From Oscillatoria sp. CS-180 (GTDB taxonomy: Bacteria; Cyanobacteriota; Cyanobacteriia; Phormidesmidales; Phormidesmidaceae), in assembly GCF_028330965.1 (NCBI RefSeq), contig NZ_JAQMUB010000067.1, positions 85,904 to 149,903 on the forward strand: 64,000 nt of DNA, written 5' to 3'. The position numbers were made by a program, and so were the translations under genes. The notes beneath the pieces were generated by a model. The model did no database searches and was not told where the DNA came from. It worked only from the letters and a program-made list of their open reading frames with translations. Shown here piece by piece: positions 42,892 to 51,798 of the stretch; within the stretch, counting starts at the first letter, position 1, and the number at the start of each line of letters is the position of its first letter.

Positions 42892-43968
42892 ATGAGTCAA
42901 ACACTATCGGCAGGTACGGTCTATGTGCAGGATTTCAGGACGAGTGGAGCTAGTCGGCTGTATGTTCTGGAGTTGGCAACGGGGAGAACTCGCCTGATTG
43001 GCAGCATTGGGACGGAGATCTATGATCTCAGCTTTGTTGGTCAAACGCTGTATGGTCTCGACAAGAAGGATTTTGGTTTTCGTAAATCAATGAAGCTGAT
43101 TGCGATTGACCCAACAACGGCAAAGGCGAAAACGGTAGGCGATACCGGATACGACGTTGTGGGGCTGGCCTGCAATCCGGTGAATCAGAAGCTTTATGCC
43201 ACGGCTCACCGAGATAGCCAAATCGTTGAGCTTGACCTGGAGACGGGGAAGGGAACGGCGGTGGTGACGTTGAGCGATCGCGATCGTCTCTGCGGTGAGT
43301 TGGCTTTCGACTCTGAGGGATGTGCCTACATTACGCTGCTGGATACTGATTTGAAGAAGTATCTGGCAACCTGCGATCTCACAACGGGAGAGGTCAGGCT
43401 GATTGGTGATATTGGTTTTCCGGGCTTGGCCAGTATGGAGTTTATCAACAATACTCTCTATGGTGTTGCAGGCAATTATCAAGGCGTGGGTGGCAGCAAC
43501 GGTCAGGTGATTCGTATTGATACGGCAACTGGAAAAGGAACGTTAGTCACTACTACGGATCCGTTTGGCTGCTGGGCTGGATTGGCTGTTTACAGTCCAG
43601 TGTCAAAAACGCTGGAACCCGTTACGCCGTCAAGAACGCCGGAACCCGCTGTTCAAAACGTGACTTTGGGGGGCGATCGCCCCGCTTCGCCTCAGGTCTC
43701 GGTTCCTCCTTCTCCCACAAAGCCCCAGCCTACTAATTCCCCTGTGCCGGTCTTTGTTACGGCGGCTGTATCGGGCGATCACAGTTTGTTAGATCAGCTG
43801 TCTTTCAGCCAGTTTGAACGCAATCCGGCAACCGATATTGTTTGTGTCGCGCCTGTGCGTACCCTAGTGCGCCGAGAGGAGGAAATCGTGCTCATTCGTC
43901 GCGTTCGCAAGGTGGAAGAGGTAGAGGCTAGCCCAACTTGTCCTACAGGGACAACGCCGCAAACTTGA
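42892..43968 (+). CDS. Beta-propeller-like protein with C-terminal Cys-X31-Cys module
   Basis: 358 residues from the ATG at 42892, with TTAGGAG upstream. Residues about 10-245 form repeated four-stranded blades typical of YVTN/DUF4394-like propellers: LYVLELATGRTRLIGSIG, MKLIAIDPTTAKAKTVGDTG, IVELDLETGKGTAVVTL, LATCDLTTGEVRLIGDIG, VIRIDTATGKGTLVTTT. A Pro-rich linker (PPSPTKPQPTNSPVPVF) leads to the tag, beginning LDQLSFSQFERNPATDIVC with Cys318 and Cys350. The pre-Cys segment resembles the first tag protein (LDALSFDSFGRDPNRDIVC). There is no signal peptide. It is the last gene of the cassette. Confidence 0.82.
   Translation: MSQTLSAGTVYVQDFRTSGASRLYVLELATGRTRLIGSIGTEIYDLSFVGQTLYGLDKKDFGFRKSMKLIAIDPTTAKAKTVGDTGYDVVGLACNPVNQKLYATAHRDSQIVELDLETGKGTAVVTLSDRDRLCGELAFDSEGCAYITLLDTDLKKYLATCDLTTGEVRLIGDIGFPGLASMEFINNTLYGVAGNYQGVGGSNGQVIRIDTATGKGTLVTTTDPFGCWAGLAVYSPVSKTLEPVTPSRTPEPAVQNVTLGGDRPASPQVSVPPSPTKPQPTNSPVPVFVTAAVSGDHSLLDQLSFSQFERNPATDIVCVAPVRTLVRREEEIVLIRRVRKVEEVEASPTCPTGTTPQT
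43843..43941 (+). repeat. Tag module copy C, Cys to Cys
   Basis: Codes for Cys318 to Cys350 of the propeller protein. Closest to copy A; one change (EVEAS for EVDAS) and one in the variable position after VRT. Confidence 0.75.
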
Positions 43969-43970
43969 TA

Positions 43971-44186
43971 TCACACCACGACTTCAACGGTGGGCACTGA
44001 AACGGCTTCAATCAGCATGTGGCAGTGGTCAATTTTGCGAATAATCGCCGGGAGTCCTAGTGAACGAACCTGGATAATTTCTCCCTCATGAGGCGGCATT
44101 GGAAAAAACATGACCGTTGAGGAAAAAATAGCGTCGGCGAGTTCGTCATAAAGATTGATTTTGTAACAGTAGAAAACAATGACCAT
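43971..44186 (-). CDS. Small conserved-looking protein of unknown function
   Basis: 71 residues, ATG at 44186. The sequence (IVFYCYKINLYDELADAIF, FFPMPPHEGEIIQV, GLPAIIRKIDHCHMLIEA) has alternating strands and a HCH motif, which argues for a real folded protein rather than a chance frame. I cannot name the family. It is convergent with the propeller gene, ending two bases from its stop, and divergent from the thioredoxin gene. The ribosome-binding site is weak (GACGAG). Confidence 0.5.
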   Translation of the reverse strand: MVIVFYCYKINLYDELADAIFSSTVMFFPMPPHEGEIIQVRSLGLPAIIRKIDHCHMLIEAVSVPTVEVVV

Positions 44187-44320
44187 TGGGAAATCTCGTC
44201 AGGCTGAACGAATTAAATCGCACTTTTCCTAAAACGGAATACCCAATCTTTCTCGAAATTCCGGTTGTGTTTCCTGTTCTTGTCTTTTAGTTCTCGTTTT
44301 TTAATTCTCGGCTGCTGCTT

Positions 44321-44638
44321 ATGGCTATTAGGCAACAATTTTCCAGCTTTGAAGACCTCATTGCAGATAGAAATAAACCTACCCTGGTAAGCTTCTATGC
44401 GGATTGGTGCGGCTATTGTCAGCAGTTTGCCCCCATCTTGGGACAAGTAAAAAGTCAGATGGGCGATCGCATTAAAATTGTCAGAATCAGTTCAGAAAAA
44501 TATCCTCAGCTAGCTTCCCGCTACGAAATCAAATCTCTTCCAACCAGCCTGATCTTTGTTGAAGGAGAACTCACTAGTCGCATCAAAGGTGTGATGGAAG
44601 CGCCTAAACTGATCAAATATCTGCAAAAGTTTTTATAG
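44321..44638 (+). CDS. Thioredoxin-fold protein with WCGYC active site
   Basis: 105 residues, cytosolic type (no signal peptide). The thioredoxin motif SFYADWCGYCQQFAPI carries the redox Cys pair with an unusual GY between, and the cis-Pro lies in IKSLPTSLIFVEGE. It is typical of cyanobacterial thioredoxin variants other than the main m-type (WCGPC). It lies 135 bp past the small minus-strand gene and 350 bp past the Cys-X31-Cys cassette; a role in reducing the paired cysteines of the tag is conceivable but unproven. Confidence 0.85.
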   Translation: MAIRQQFSSFEDLIADRNKPTLVSFYADWCGYCQQFAPILGQVKSQMGDRIKIVRISSEKYPQLASRYEIKSLPTSLIFVEGELTSRIKGVMEAPKLIKYLQKFL

Positions 44639-44702
44639 GTTCAGTTTTAGCTATCCCGACTTATACACTCAATAGCCTCCGGGTCTCAGCGCGTAGTCAA
44701 AT

Positions 44703-44742
44703 GGCTTGCTGTCTTGTCTCAACGGAATTGGTGACGGCTATA
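44703..44742. repeat. Dispersed palindromic repeat, diverged copy
   Basis: TGTCTTGTCTCAACGGAATT followed by GGTGACGGCTATA aligns with the loop and right arm of the repeat at 32105-32146; the left arm has decayed. Confidence 0.45.
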
Positions 44743-44898
44743 TTAAGCGAAATATTTTAGCGCAATTCCTGCTAAGGAATGAGTGAATTTTAAGTTCTCA
44801 ATTTTGAATTTTGAATGGTTGATCTACCGGTGAATCCAAAGCTCAAAGTGGATACTTCAATAAATTCCCGTTCCTAAACGATCTGAGCTTTTGCAGGT

Positions 44899-46650
44899 CT
44901 AAAAACTACCGGTAATTGAAAAAATCAGACCGTTTTCTTGCCAAGAATTTCCTTCGGGAGCAGAATCAGTGAGCGGGATGCCCCAGTCTAGTCGCGCAGT
45001 GCCCCAATCATCGATTTGCCAAATTAGGCCAGCCCCAACAGCAAAGAGTTCTTGAGTGTTGCTGCCGGTGTCACTATCCCATAAGTAGGCATAGTCAACG
45101 AAGGGGGCAACAGACATGAGACTGTCCCACTCGGGAATGGTGATGACGGGGAGTCTTGTCTCTAAAGAGGCAAAGATGCCGTTGTCTCCTCGAAATTGAT
45201 CCTGCTGATATCCCCGTACGCTGCCGATACCCCCAGCGCGGAATTGTTCTGTGGGCAAAAGTGCTCGATCAGCCCACTGTCCTGAGATTCGCCCAACTAG
45301 CAGTGTATTTGTTGCTAGCTGCTGCACCCATTGCCCTTGAATTTGCCAAGACAAGAATTCGCTGTCGGGTATATTCGCTGCATTCACAGTACTGCCAAAC
45401 CAAGGCGTACCTAAGCTGAATTGCGATCGCACGCCTAGAAACCGGTCATCGCTTCGCTGGTTCCACTCCTGTAAAAATCGTAGAGTCGTCACCCGAATTT
45501 CCCCATCCGGTGCCCCCACAATGGGAAACCCAAAGCGCTCAAATCCTTCTGGCTGAGCAGTTGTCCGCGAGATCTCGTAGCCTAAGCTAATGCCTAACGC
45601 GAGTTCCTGAAGCGGCGTTTGTAAAATGGGTTGGCGAATGCCAACTGCCAATTGGTGCGATCGCGTCTCCAGATTCAGAAAGCTAAAGGCTGAATCATCC
45701 ACTCGACGACTATGGCTGTACTCATAGTCCAGGTTGATGCTGCCGCCTCGACTGTTGACAGGAAAGCGGTAGCTGAAATTGAGGGTATTGCTACCCTCAG
45801 TATTGCTGTAGGAGGTGCTAGCTATGTCTCCGCGACCCGTCAGATTTAGCTCTGTCAATCGACCTCCTCGACGAAAACTGCCCACGCTCGCTGACTGTCC
45901 GTTATCAAAAAATAGGTCTGCGCTCAGAGTATCGGCTTCCGTCAGCTCCACAAACAGTGAGCTTTGTCCAGGCTTGATATCGTCTTGCAGGTCCGCTGAA
46001 ATGGTCTCAATGCGGGGGTCGAGCTGTAATAACTGCAAGGCTTCCAGTAAACGATTCAGGTTGAGTGGCGCACCGGTTGCCTGTTCTATGCGACGCACAA
46101 CATACTCTTCTCTCAGCCTGGTTAAGCCCTGAATTTCAATTGCAGCTACCGCTCCTTCTATAACAGCGATCGTGACTTCTCCATCATTCACAATTTGCTC
46201 AGCAGGAATAAAAGCTCCCGATGTGGCATACCCGGCGTCTAGATAAAGCTGAGTAACAACACTCCGCGCGTCCAAAAGTTCAGAAAAGGTAATGGGACGC
46301 TGGGTGTAAGACCGGAGTGCATCCTCTAGCTCTGCATCGCTAAAAATGGTGCTGCCTAGAACTTCAAAGCGTTCCACCACAATAGTCTCAGGACTCTCTA
46401 TGGGCAGTGTTTCAGGCACCCTAGGTTCTGTAGGGGCTGCTGGCAGTAAGTCATCAAGCGGCGGTAATTCTGGCAGCTCTAGCGATGGGGTAGGCGGCGG
46501 CACGGGCAGTACAGGTTCAATAGGAGGAGGTCTGCTGTCTGAAATGCTTTGGACTAGCTGTGTTGTGCTTGCAGATAGTGGGTTCGAATGAGCCAAGACG
46601 ACAGAGTATTCGCACGTAACTCCACTCAAAACAAGTATTTCGGTCAACAC
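44899..46650 (-). CDS. TpsB: ShlB/FhaC/HecB family outer-membrane secretion porin
   Basis: 583 residues if started at the GTG at 46650, preceded by GCGGAG; a longer TTG start at 46713 is possible. A Pro-rich segment (PPPIEPVLPVPPPTPSLELP) follows the signal region. POTRA domains come next: VVERFEVLGSTIFSDAEL, YATSGAFIPAEQI, GEVTIAVIEGAVAAIEIQGL and LLQLDPRIETISADL. The remainder is a 16-strand barrel with the FhaC-type lid motif region GGIGSVRGYQQDQFRGDNGI (VRGY box), ending in a Phe-terminated beta strand (IFSITGSF). It would secrete the TpsA protein encoded at 36065-39685. It is separated from TpsA by the opposite-strand tag cassette. Confidence 0.9.
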   Translation of the reverse strand: MLTEILVLSGVTCEYSVVLAHSNPLSASTTQLVQSISDSRPPPIEPVLPVPPPTPSLELPELPPLDDLLPAAPTEPRVPETLPIESPETIVVERFEVLGSTIFSDAELEDALRSYTQRPITFSELLDARSVVTQLYLDAGYATSGAFIPAEQIVNDGEVTIAVIEGAVAAIEIQGLTRLREEYVVRRIEQATGAPLNLNRLLEALQLLQLDPRIETISADLQDDIKPGQSSLFVELTEADTLSADLFFDNGQSASVGSFRRGGRLTELNLTGRGDIASTSYSNTEGSNTLNFSYRFPVNSRGGSINLDYEYSHSRRVDDSAFSFLNLETRSHQLAVGIRQPILQTPLQELALGISLGYEISRTTAQPEGFERFGFPIVGAPDGEIRVTTLRFLQEWNQRSDDRFLGVRSQFSLGTPWFGSTVNAANIPDSEFLSWQIQGQWVQQLATNTLLVGRISGQWADRALLPTEQFRAGGIGSVRGYQQDQFRGDNGIFASLETRLPVITIPEWDSLMSVAPFVDYAYLWDSDTGSNTQELFAVGAGLIWQIDDWGTARLDWGIPLTDSAPEGNSWQENGLIFSITGSF

Positions 46651-46814
46651 CGAAGTTATCTCCGCTACTTTCTCGCTGGTTTTACTGCTATGCCTTGCGT
46701 AGAAGGTGGGCAATGCTACCTTAGCTCAAACCCAACGGTTAACTAGAACTCGCGCAGAATATCTATAGATCGGTGGACCTCAGATCTTGCAGTTGTCCCG
46801 ACGTTGCCTGACTT

Positions 46815-46880
46815 GGCCCCCCTGCCCCCCAAATTTGGGTTCTGAGGTCGAAGTCCCCCAGAATTGGGGGATTTGGGGGC
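46815..46880. repeat. Common cyanobacterial C-rich/G-rich inverted repeat
   Basis: GCCCCCCAAAT (46824-46834) pairs with ATTTGGGGGC (46871-46880) apart from one extra C. Inside it lies a second near-palindrome, CCCCCAGAATTGGGGG (46855-46870). Elements of this style recur in many cyanobacterial intergenic regions. The rest of the 46651-47071 gap has no gene. Confidence 0.65.
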
Positions 46881-47071
46881 AAATGCAGGATGCCGATGTA
46901 CTCGATCCCCAGTCGCAAACTCCAGCCTACGAGCGAGTGCCTGTGTTGGTCTATAGTTGACGGAATTGAAGCGCTATTTAGGGGATCTCTAGGACAAAAT
47001 TGACTGCTGCTAGGGCGTCACCAACACAGCGTAATACACCACAGCCGGTTTTTTTATTGTCGGAAATCTCC

Positions 47072-50000
47072 TTAAGTGGGTAGGTGGAGTTGGGGGCGAT
47101 CGCTAAAGTCGGGCCGCTCCACTGGACTTTTCTCTAATTCTTGCAGAACGAGTTGAATGGCTTTGTCCAGTTGTGGATCGTTGCCAGCGGCCCAATCGTG
47201 GGGAGGAATATCGATGTCGATATCAGGATCGGTGCCGTAGTTTTCCACCTGCCAGCCAACATCTTTGAACCAGAAGGAGAATTCCGGTTGAGTGACGATG
47301 CTGAGATCAACGAGTCGCTGTCGGGGTGAAATGCCGATGACGCCGCCCCAGGTGCGAGTGCCAATCAAGGTGCCAATCCCCATCAGCTTAAAGCAGTGGC
47401 TAAAGATATCGCCGTCGGATCCGGCGTGTTCATTGGTGACCGCGACTACGGGACCAGCAGGTGAATGAAACGGATAGGGTTCTGGCTGTTCCCACCGAGG
47501 GACGTCGTAGCCGATTCGCTGTCGCGCCAGTTTTTCTAAAATGAGCTGAGACACATGTCCGCCACGATTGAAGCGCACATCCACCACTAATCCCGGTTTG
47601 TCGACCTCTGCTAAATAGTAGCGGTGAAACTCGGCATAGCCCGCTGGACCCATGTCCGGGATATGAACATAGCCTACGCGCCCCTCCGTTGCTTGGGTCA
47701 CGACCTCATGGTTGCGCTCTACCCACTCTCGATAGCGGAGCAAGCTTTCGTCTTTAAGTGTATGCACTGTCAGGGTGCGGTGATGGTGTTCAGCGCTGTC
47801 CGCGACCGTGATCTGAACCGGACAGTCCGCTTGGTGCACTAACAATTCAGGGGGAGCAAGCTGCTGACTCAGGCGCTGACCTGCGATCGCCACCAAATAG
47901 TCGCCCGCTTTTACATTCAAGCCAATTTGCTGTAGCGGCGCTGCGTGCTTTGTCCACGTATCACCTTGAGCAATGTGGGTGATACGGTAAGCATCCATCG
48001 CCTCATCGTAGGTGTAATCAGCACCCAAAAAGCCCAAGTGATATTGAGGCTGCTCTCGATAATCGCCCCCCATTTCGTAAGCGTGAGACGTGCCAAGTTC
48101 ACCCTGCATTTCCCAAATCAAATCGGAAAACTCAGCCCGGGTAGAGACGCGATCCAGCAGCGGACGATAGCGATCATAAACTCTGTCCCAGTCCACTCCA
48201 GAGAGATCGGCAGTCCAGAACTGTTCTTGCTGCAGCCGCCAGATTTCGCGGAACATCTGCTGCCATTCCTGATGGGGGATGACAGTGATACGGACCCGTT
48301 TTAGATCGAGCCAGCCCGTCTTGCGGTTCGGTTTTTCAGCACCGTTTATGCCCTTGTTTTGGGTGCTCCCATTTTTGGCCTGAGCCTTGGCCGCACAAAC
48401 GCGCAGGCGATCGCCTGATCGATAAATCAAGGTTTTGTGGTCGCGACCCATCTTGAAATGAGTGACATTTTTGGCGACAAGCTCACGGCTTTGCGTAGCG
48501 AAGTCATAGAGTTCAATCTTCGCGTCGGTAGACGGTTTAGTGCTGGTCCACTTACGGTCCAGACTGCCTTTAATAGGAGACGAGCTAAACAGGACCTGGT
48601 TTTTGAGTCCTGCAATCTGGTGATAGCGACCCTCTGGTACCGGAAAGCCAACCACACGTTGCTCAATGCCCTCCCAATCAATCCTGAGCGACGGTGGTGC
48701 AGCAAGGTCGGCGTCTGGCAAAACAGTGGCGGCGGCAGAAGGTGACGCAGTTTCCTCTTTAGCAGCGCCGTTGCCGTCGAGTGGTTGGGGAATAGGGACG
48801 AAAGGCGAGGGCGTCTCAGCCTGTAAAGAAATCAAGAAAGGACGGGTAGCTCGTGGAAAATTCAGATCAAAATAAACGGTATCGTAAACCGGGTTAAAGT
48901 CCCGCACGGATAGGAAATAAATGAACTTGCCGTCAGGGTCAAACGTCGGGTTAAAGTCACAGAAGCGAGGGGATGTCAGACGATAGGTTTGCCCATTGCT
49001 GACCTGACACAGCTTAATGGAAGTGGTCACTTGGGTTTCACTGAAGCCGTAGACCATCCACTGTCCGTCGGGCGACCAGTTGAAGCCTTGGATGCGGCCA
49101 TATTGACTACGGTCGAGCACCCGCATGTTTTGGTTCGTGACATCAATCCAGATCAGCTCATGTCGATGGTTTGTCAGCACAACTTGGTCTGCGACAGGAG
49201 AGACCTTGAGGCTGGCAACTCGGCCAATGTCGAGCCCTAAGAGGACTGTAGGAGGTGTATCGACATCGGAGCTATGAATTTCTAATGTTTCGCTACCGCT
49301 GCGATCGCACACGGTGATAAAGCGAATGGCGTCAGCGAGCCAGCGGGTTAGACGGTAACGACCCACATCAGTTTGTCCGATGGGGATGACAGCGCCTTCC
49401 CAATTGCCGAAAGAAAGACTACGCCCACGACTGGTAATGAGCACAGAGTGACCCTCTGGGTGCAGCTCGTAATCTTCCAGATACTTGCCTGGATCAATGA
49501 ATTTGCGCTGGCGCTGTACCTGAGGGCTGCGGAACTGAACCGAGATTTCCTGCACCTTAGCAGAGGCAACCTCTAGGGAAAACAAGCTGGCCCCTGCCTG
49601 ATAGACAATCCGCTGTCCGTCAGTGGCGGCATGGCGGACATAAAACTCACGGTGGTCGGTGAGCCGCTGCACCTCCTCGCCCGTTGGAGTGCAGGTGTAT
49701 AGATTGCCGATTCCATCGTGATCGGAGATGAAATAGATCCGCTCACCAATCCACATCGGCGCAGCCCTATTGCCAGGCAGATTCAGGAGTTTTGTGAAGT
49801 GTCGATCGCCAGTCGCATCGACCCAAAGCACCCCCACACGTCCACCCCGATAGCGTTTCCAGTAGGCCGGTTCAGCGATATTGCGGCCAAGGACACACCT
49901 ACCGCCAGATCCAAAGGCGATCGCATTGGCCATACCGTAGGGCAACAGCTCTGGGAGACCACCCTCAGGACGAATATGGTGAAGCGTTGTGAGGCGAGGA

Positions 50001-50338
50001 AAGGGTTGACTTGCGTTACTGGAGAAAATGATGGCGCTGCTGTTGGTGTTCCAGCCTGCGATCGCAGTATTCGCTCCCAAAAAGGTGAGCCGCTTGGCAA
50101 CGCCGCCTTCAGCGGGCATAACGTATACTTCGGCATCGCCCTCTTCACGACCGATAAAGGCCAATTGAGTGCCATCAGGGGAAAGGGCAGGATGGCTGAC
50201 TGCTCCTAGGTTGGCCGTCAACCTTACCGCCGGACCACCCTGGACAGACACGCTCCACAAGTCATCTTCGCAGACAAAGACCACTTGATCTCGGTGAATG
50301 GTGGGAAACCGATAATAGCCGGACTGAGGAAGCGACAT
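47072..50338 (-). CDS. Tricorn-type protease (S41 family)
   Basis: 1088 residues with no signal peptide. The N-terminal half is two beta-propellers (YYRFPTIHRDQVVFVCEDDLW, HPALSPDGTQLAFIGREEG, then blades such as FNPTFDPDGKFIYFLSVRDF). After a linker comes the C1 helical domain (MFREIWRLQQEQFWTADLSG), a PDZ domain, and the S41 core. Active-site parts are visible: His in GTSHAYEMGG, nucleophile Ser in NEHAGSDGDIFSH and the Glu/Gly loop GTRTWGGVIG. Tricorn proteases degrade peptides released by the proteasome or Clp. The size matches full-length tricorn (about 1070). It stands alone between intergenic repeats. Confidence 0.92.
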   Translation of the reverse strand: MSLPQSGYYRFPTIHRDQVVFVCEDDLWSVSVQGGPAVRLTANLGAVSHPALSPDGTQLAFIGREEGDAEVYVMPAEGGVAKRLTFLGANTAIAGWNTNSSAIIFSSNASQPFPRLTTLHHIRPEGGLPELLPYGMANAIAFGSGGRCVLGRNIAEPAYWKRYRGGRVGVLWVDATGDRHFTKLLNLPGNRAAPMWIGERIYFISDHDGIGNLYTCTPTGEEVQRLTDHREFYVRHAATDGQRIVYQAGASLFSLEVASAKVQEISVQFRSPQVQRQRKFIDPGKYLEDYELHPEGHSVLITSRGRSLSFGNWEGAVIPIGQTDVGRYRLTRWLADAIRFITVCDRSGSETLEIHSSDVDTPPTVLLGLDIGRVASLKVSPVADQVVLTNHRHELIWIDVTNQNMRVLDRSQYGRIQGFNWSPDGQWMVYGFSETQVTTSIKLCQVSNGQTYRLTSPRFCDFNPTFDPDGKFIYFLSVRDFNPVYDTVYFDLNFPRATRPFLISLQAETPSPFVPIPQPLDGNGAAKEETASPSAAATVLPDADLAAPPSLRIDWEGIEQRVVGFPVPEGRYHQIAGLKNQVLFSSSPIKGSLDRKWTSTKPSTDAKIELYDFATQSRELVAKNVTHFKMGRDHKTLIYRSGDRLRVCAAKAQAKNGSTQNKGINGAEKPNRKTGWLDLKRVRITVIPHQEWQQMFREIWRLQQEQFWTADLSGVDWDRVYDRYRPLLDRVSTRAEFSDLIWEMQGELGTSHAYEMGGDYREQPQYHLGFLGADYTYDEAMDAYRITHIAQGDTWTKHAAPLQQIGLNVKAGDYLVAIAGQRLSQQLAPPELLVHQADCPVQITVADSAEHHHRTLTVHTLKDESLLRYREWVERNHEVVTQATEGRVGYVHIPDMGPAGYAEFHRYYLAEVDKPGLVVDVRFNRGGHVSQLILEKLARQRIGYDVPRWEQPEPYPFHSPAGPVVAVTNEHAGSDGDIFSHCFKLMGIGTLIGTRTWGGVIGISPRQRLVDLSIVTQPEFSFWFKDVGWQVENYGTDPDIDIDIPPHDWAAGNDPQLDKAIQLVLQELEKSPVERPDFSDRPQLHLPT

Positions 50339-50442
50339 CGAGAAAGCACCTCAATAAATTGGCTAGGAGTGACTGTTCGAAGGCAACTCCTAGCTTGTAT
50401 TGCAACGTATCGTTGGGGGGATTGCCGTATGGCTATGCGCGG

Positions 50443-51087
50443 TTAAGCGATAAATCCATCTGCCGAAAATCCACCAGGATCTCCAACCGGCTGGGTTTCC
50501 TGGGCTGGCGGGGTTGCTTGAGCAGATTCATCCTCCTGAGTCGGTCCAGCAGTCTCTGTTTCACTGAGCCACGCGATCGCATCATCCATGCTGCAAGACG
50601 TTTCACCCGCTGGAGTTTCAATGAACAGGACATTGCTGCTAACGGTCATACTCCGGATCTGTTCCCAATCGTGCCCCTCCCTAATGAGCAATTTTTGGGC
50701 CTTGTCCATGTTCTCGTACATGCGGTACAGCGTCCGCCAATTTTTCCAAAGCGCACGAGCGGGCTGGCAGTTGAGGGTATAGCCATCTTTTGATGGCACA
50801 TGTTGATAACTGCTCAAACCATCGTCAGTATGCTGACCCGTGCTCAAGAACTGGTGCTGCTGCAACAGGTCTTGGAACCATTCGTAGTTGGGGGCATCAT
50901 GGCGCACCCAAAACTCCGTAGGGTCTTGTTTGACGTTAACCTTAGCCAGCAACCCCGTCTGCTTGTGCATCAGATGGTTGGTGCCAAATCGGCTCTCAGC
51001 TAAAAATTGCTTATTGGCTAGAAGTGTCTCTTGACCATGAATAGAGGCTTCAATAAACGCCTCTACGAGTTCTGTTTCTGAAAGCAT
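50443..51087 (-). CDS. Cyanobacterial protein of unknown function
   Basis: 214 residues from the ATG at 51087, with GGAAG seven bases upstream. The N-terminal 160 residues look globular (LVEAFIEASIHGQETLLANKQF, FWVRHDAPNYEWFQDLLQQH, VLFIETPAGETSCSMDDAIAWL); the last 40 are low-complexity, rich in Pro, Gln, Glu and Thr. There is no membrane segment. I do not recognise the family. It is minus-strand, 105 bp before the tricorn gene, so cotranscription is possible. Confidence 0.65.
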   Translation of the reverse strand: MLSETELVEAFIEASIHGQETLLANKQFLAESRFGTNHLMHKQTGLLAKVNVKQDPTEFWVRHDAPNYEWFQDLLQQHQFLSTGQHTDDGLSSYQHVPSKDGYTLNCQPARALWKNWRTLYRMYENMDKAQKLLIREGHDWEQIRSMTVSSNVLFIETPAGETSCSMDDAIAWLSETETAGPTQEDESAQATPPAQETQPVGDPGGFSADGFIA

Positions 51088-51425
51088 AGTAGGCTTCCAA
51101 ATAAGTACAACGTATATCTCCCCATGCAAACAGAAGAAATAGGTATTGATACTTAAACTCAACAAATTGTTATTCAGAAGCTCTACGGCTACAGGAGATC
51201 GGGCGTATCACAAGCACCATGAGCTATTTGACAACGGCTTTGCCTACTCAAAGAGATCAGACATCGTCAATGCACTTCAAGAAATATTTATCGTCCTCTA
51301 GGCATTTCTTCTGTTTTCTTAAGCTTAGTTTCTTCCCACTTCCCTATCACTATGTCTCTGAGCCAAGATGAAATCGTTCCGAGAGGGACATTATATTAAT
51401 TCAACACCTTATGGGTTGCCTCCTA
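51088..51425. other. Intergenic region upstream of the 214-residue gene
   Basis: No supported gene. It holds the promoter of the 214-residue gene on the minus strand and ends with the moaB terminator. Confidence 0.4.
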
Positions 51426-51460
51426 TAAAAAGCCCCCTCAGTGCCCAGCGCATTGAGGGG
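51426..51460 (-). terminator. Intrinsic terminator of the psb28-moaB' transcript
   Basis: CCCCTCA (51434-51440) pairs with TGAGGGG (51454-51460). Read on the minus strand, the stem is followed by GGCTTTTTATAG. It lies three bases past the truncated moaB stop codon. Confidence 0.7.
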
Positions 51461-51463
51461 TTA

Positions 51464-51793
51464 TTATTTGGGCGCAGTTTTGCCAGTAGCCCTCTTACAC
51501 GAATAAATGAGGTCCTCTGGCACCCCAGAAACTAAGGCAGCAATCCCTGTCCCACCATTGACCAAAACCACAGCAATCTGGTCATTGGTTATCCAAGATT
51601 GGACTAGCCTACGGACTTGCTCAGGGTCATCTTTAGCAATCTGGTGGGCCACCACCCGGTGTTTGGCAGCGTGCAGTTTTGCCTGGATAAGCTGACCACT
51701 TTTGTCGGTATCAACAGTGCGAGTGTCGCTAACGGTCAATACGGCGCAATCAACCGCTACCGCAGCTGAGTCCGAATGGGGCGTATGAGGCAT
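51464..51793 (-). pseudogene. moaB: MoaB/Mog family molybdopterin protein, truncated
   Basis: 109 residues. The first 85 match MoaB: VDCAVLTVSDTRTVDTDKSGQ, HRVVAHQIAKDDPEQVRRLV and the MPT-binding VVLVNGGTGIA. After that point the family continues with about 80 residues (the PRD/Y-E region and a GS(A/T)-containing second half); here only ALVSGVPEDLIYSCKRATGK remains. About 60 residues have gone and the end is unrelated. So the protein cannot fold as a full MoaB trimer subunit and is probably dead or dying. It sits five bases after psb28 and directly before a terminator. Confidence 0.7.
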
Positions 51794-51798
51794 TATCT

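Noticed and set aside
40108..43941. Tag modules interpreted as a recent DNA repeat or gene conversion
   Set aside because: Many third-codon differences with conserved protein show old divergence under selection, not recent copying.
46953..46983. Further copy of the CCGTCG palindrome near GTTGACGGAATTG
   Set aside because: Only about ten bases match and neither arm is present.
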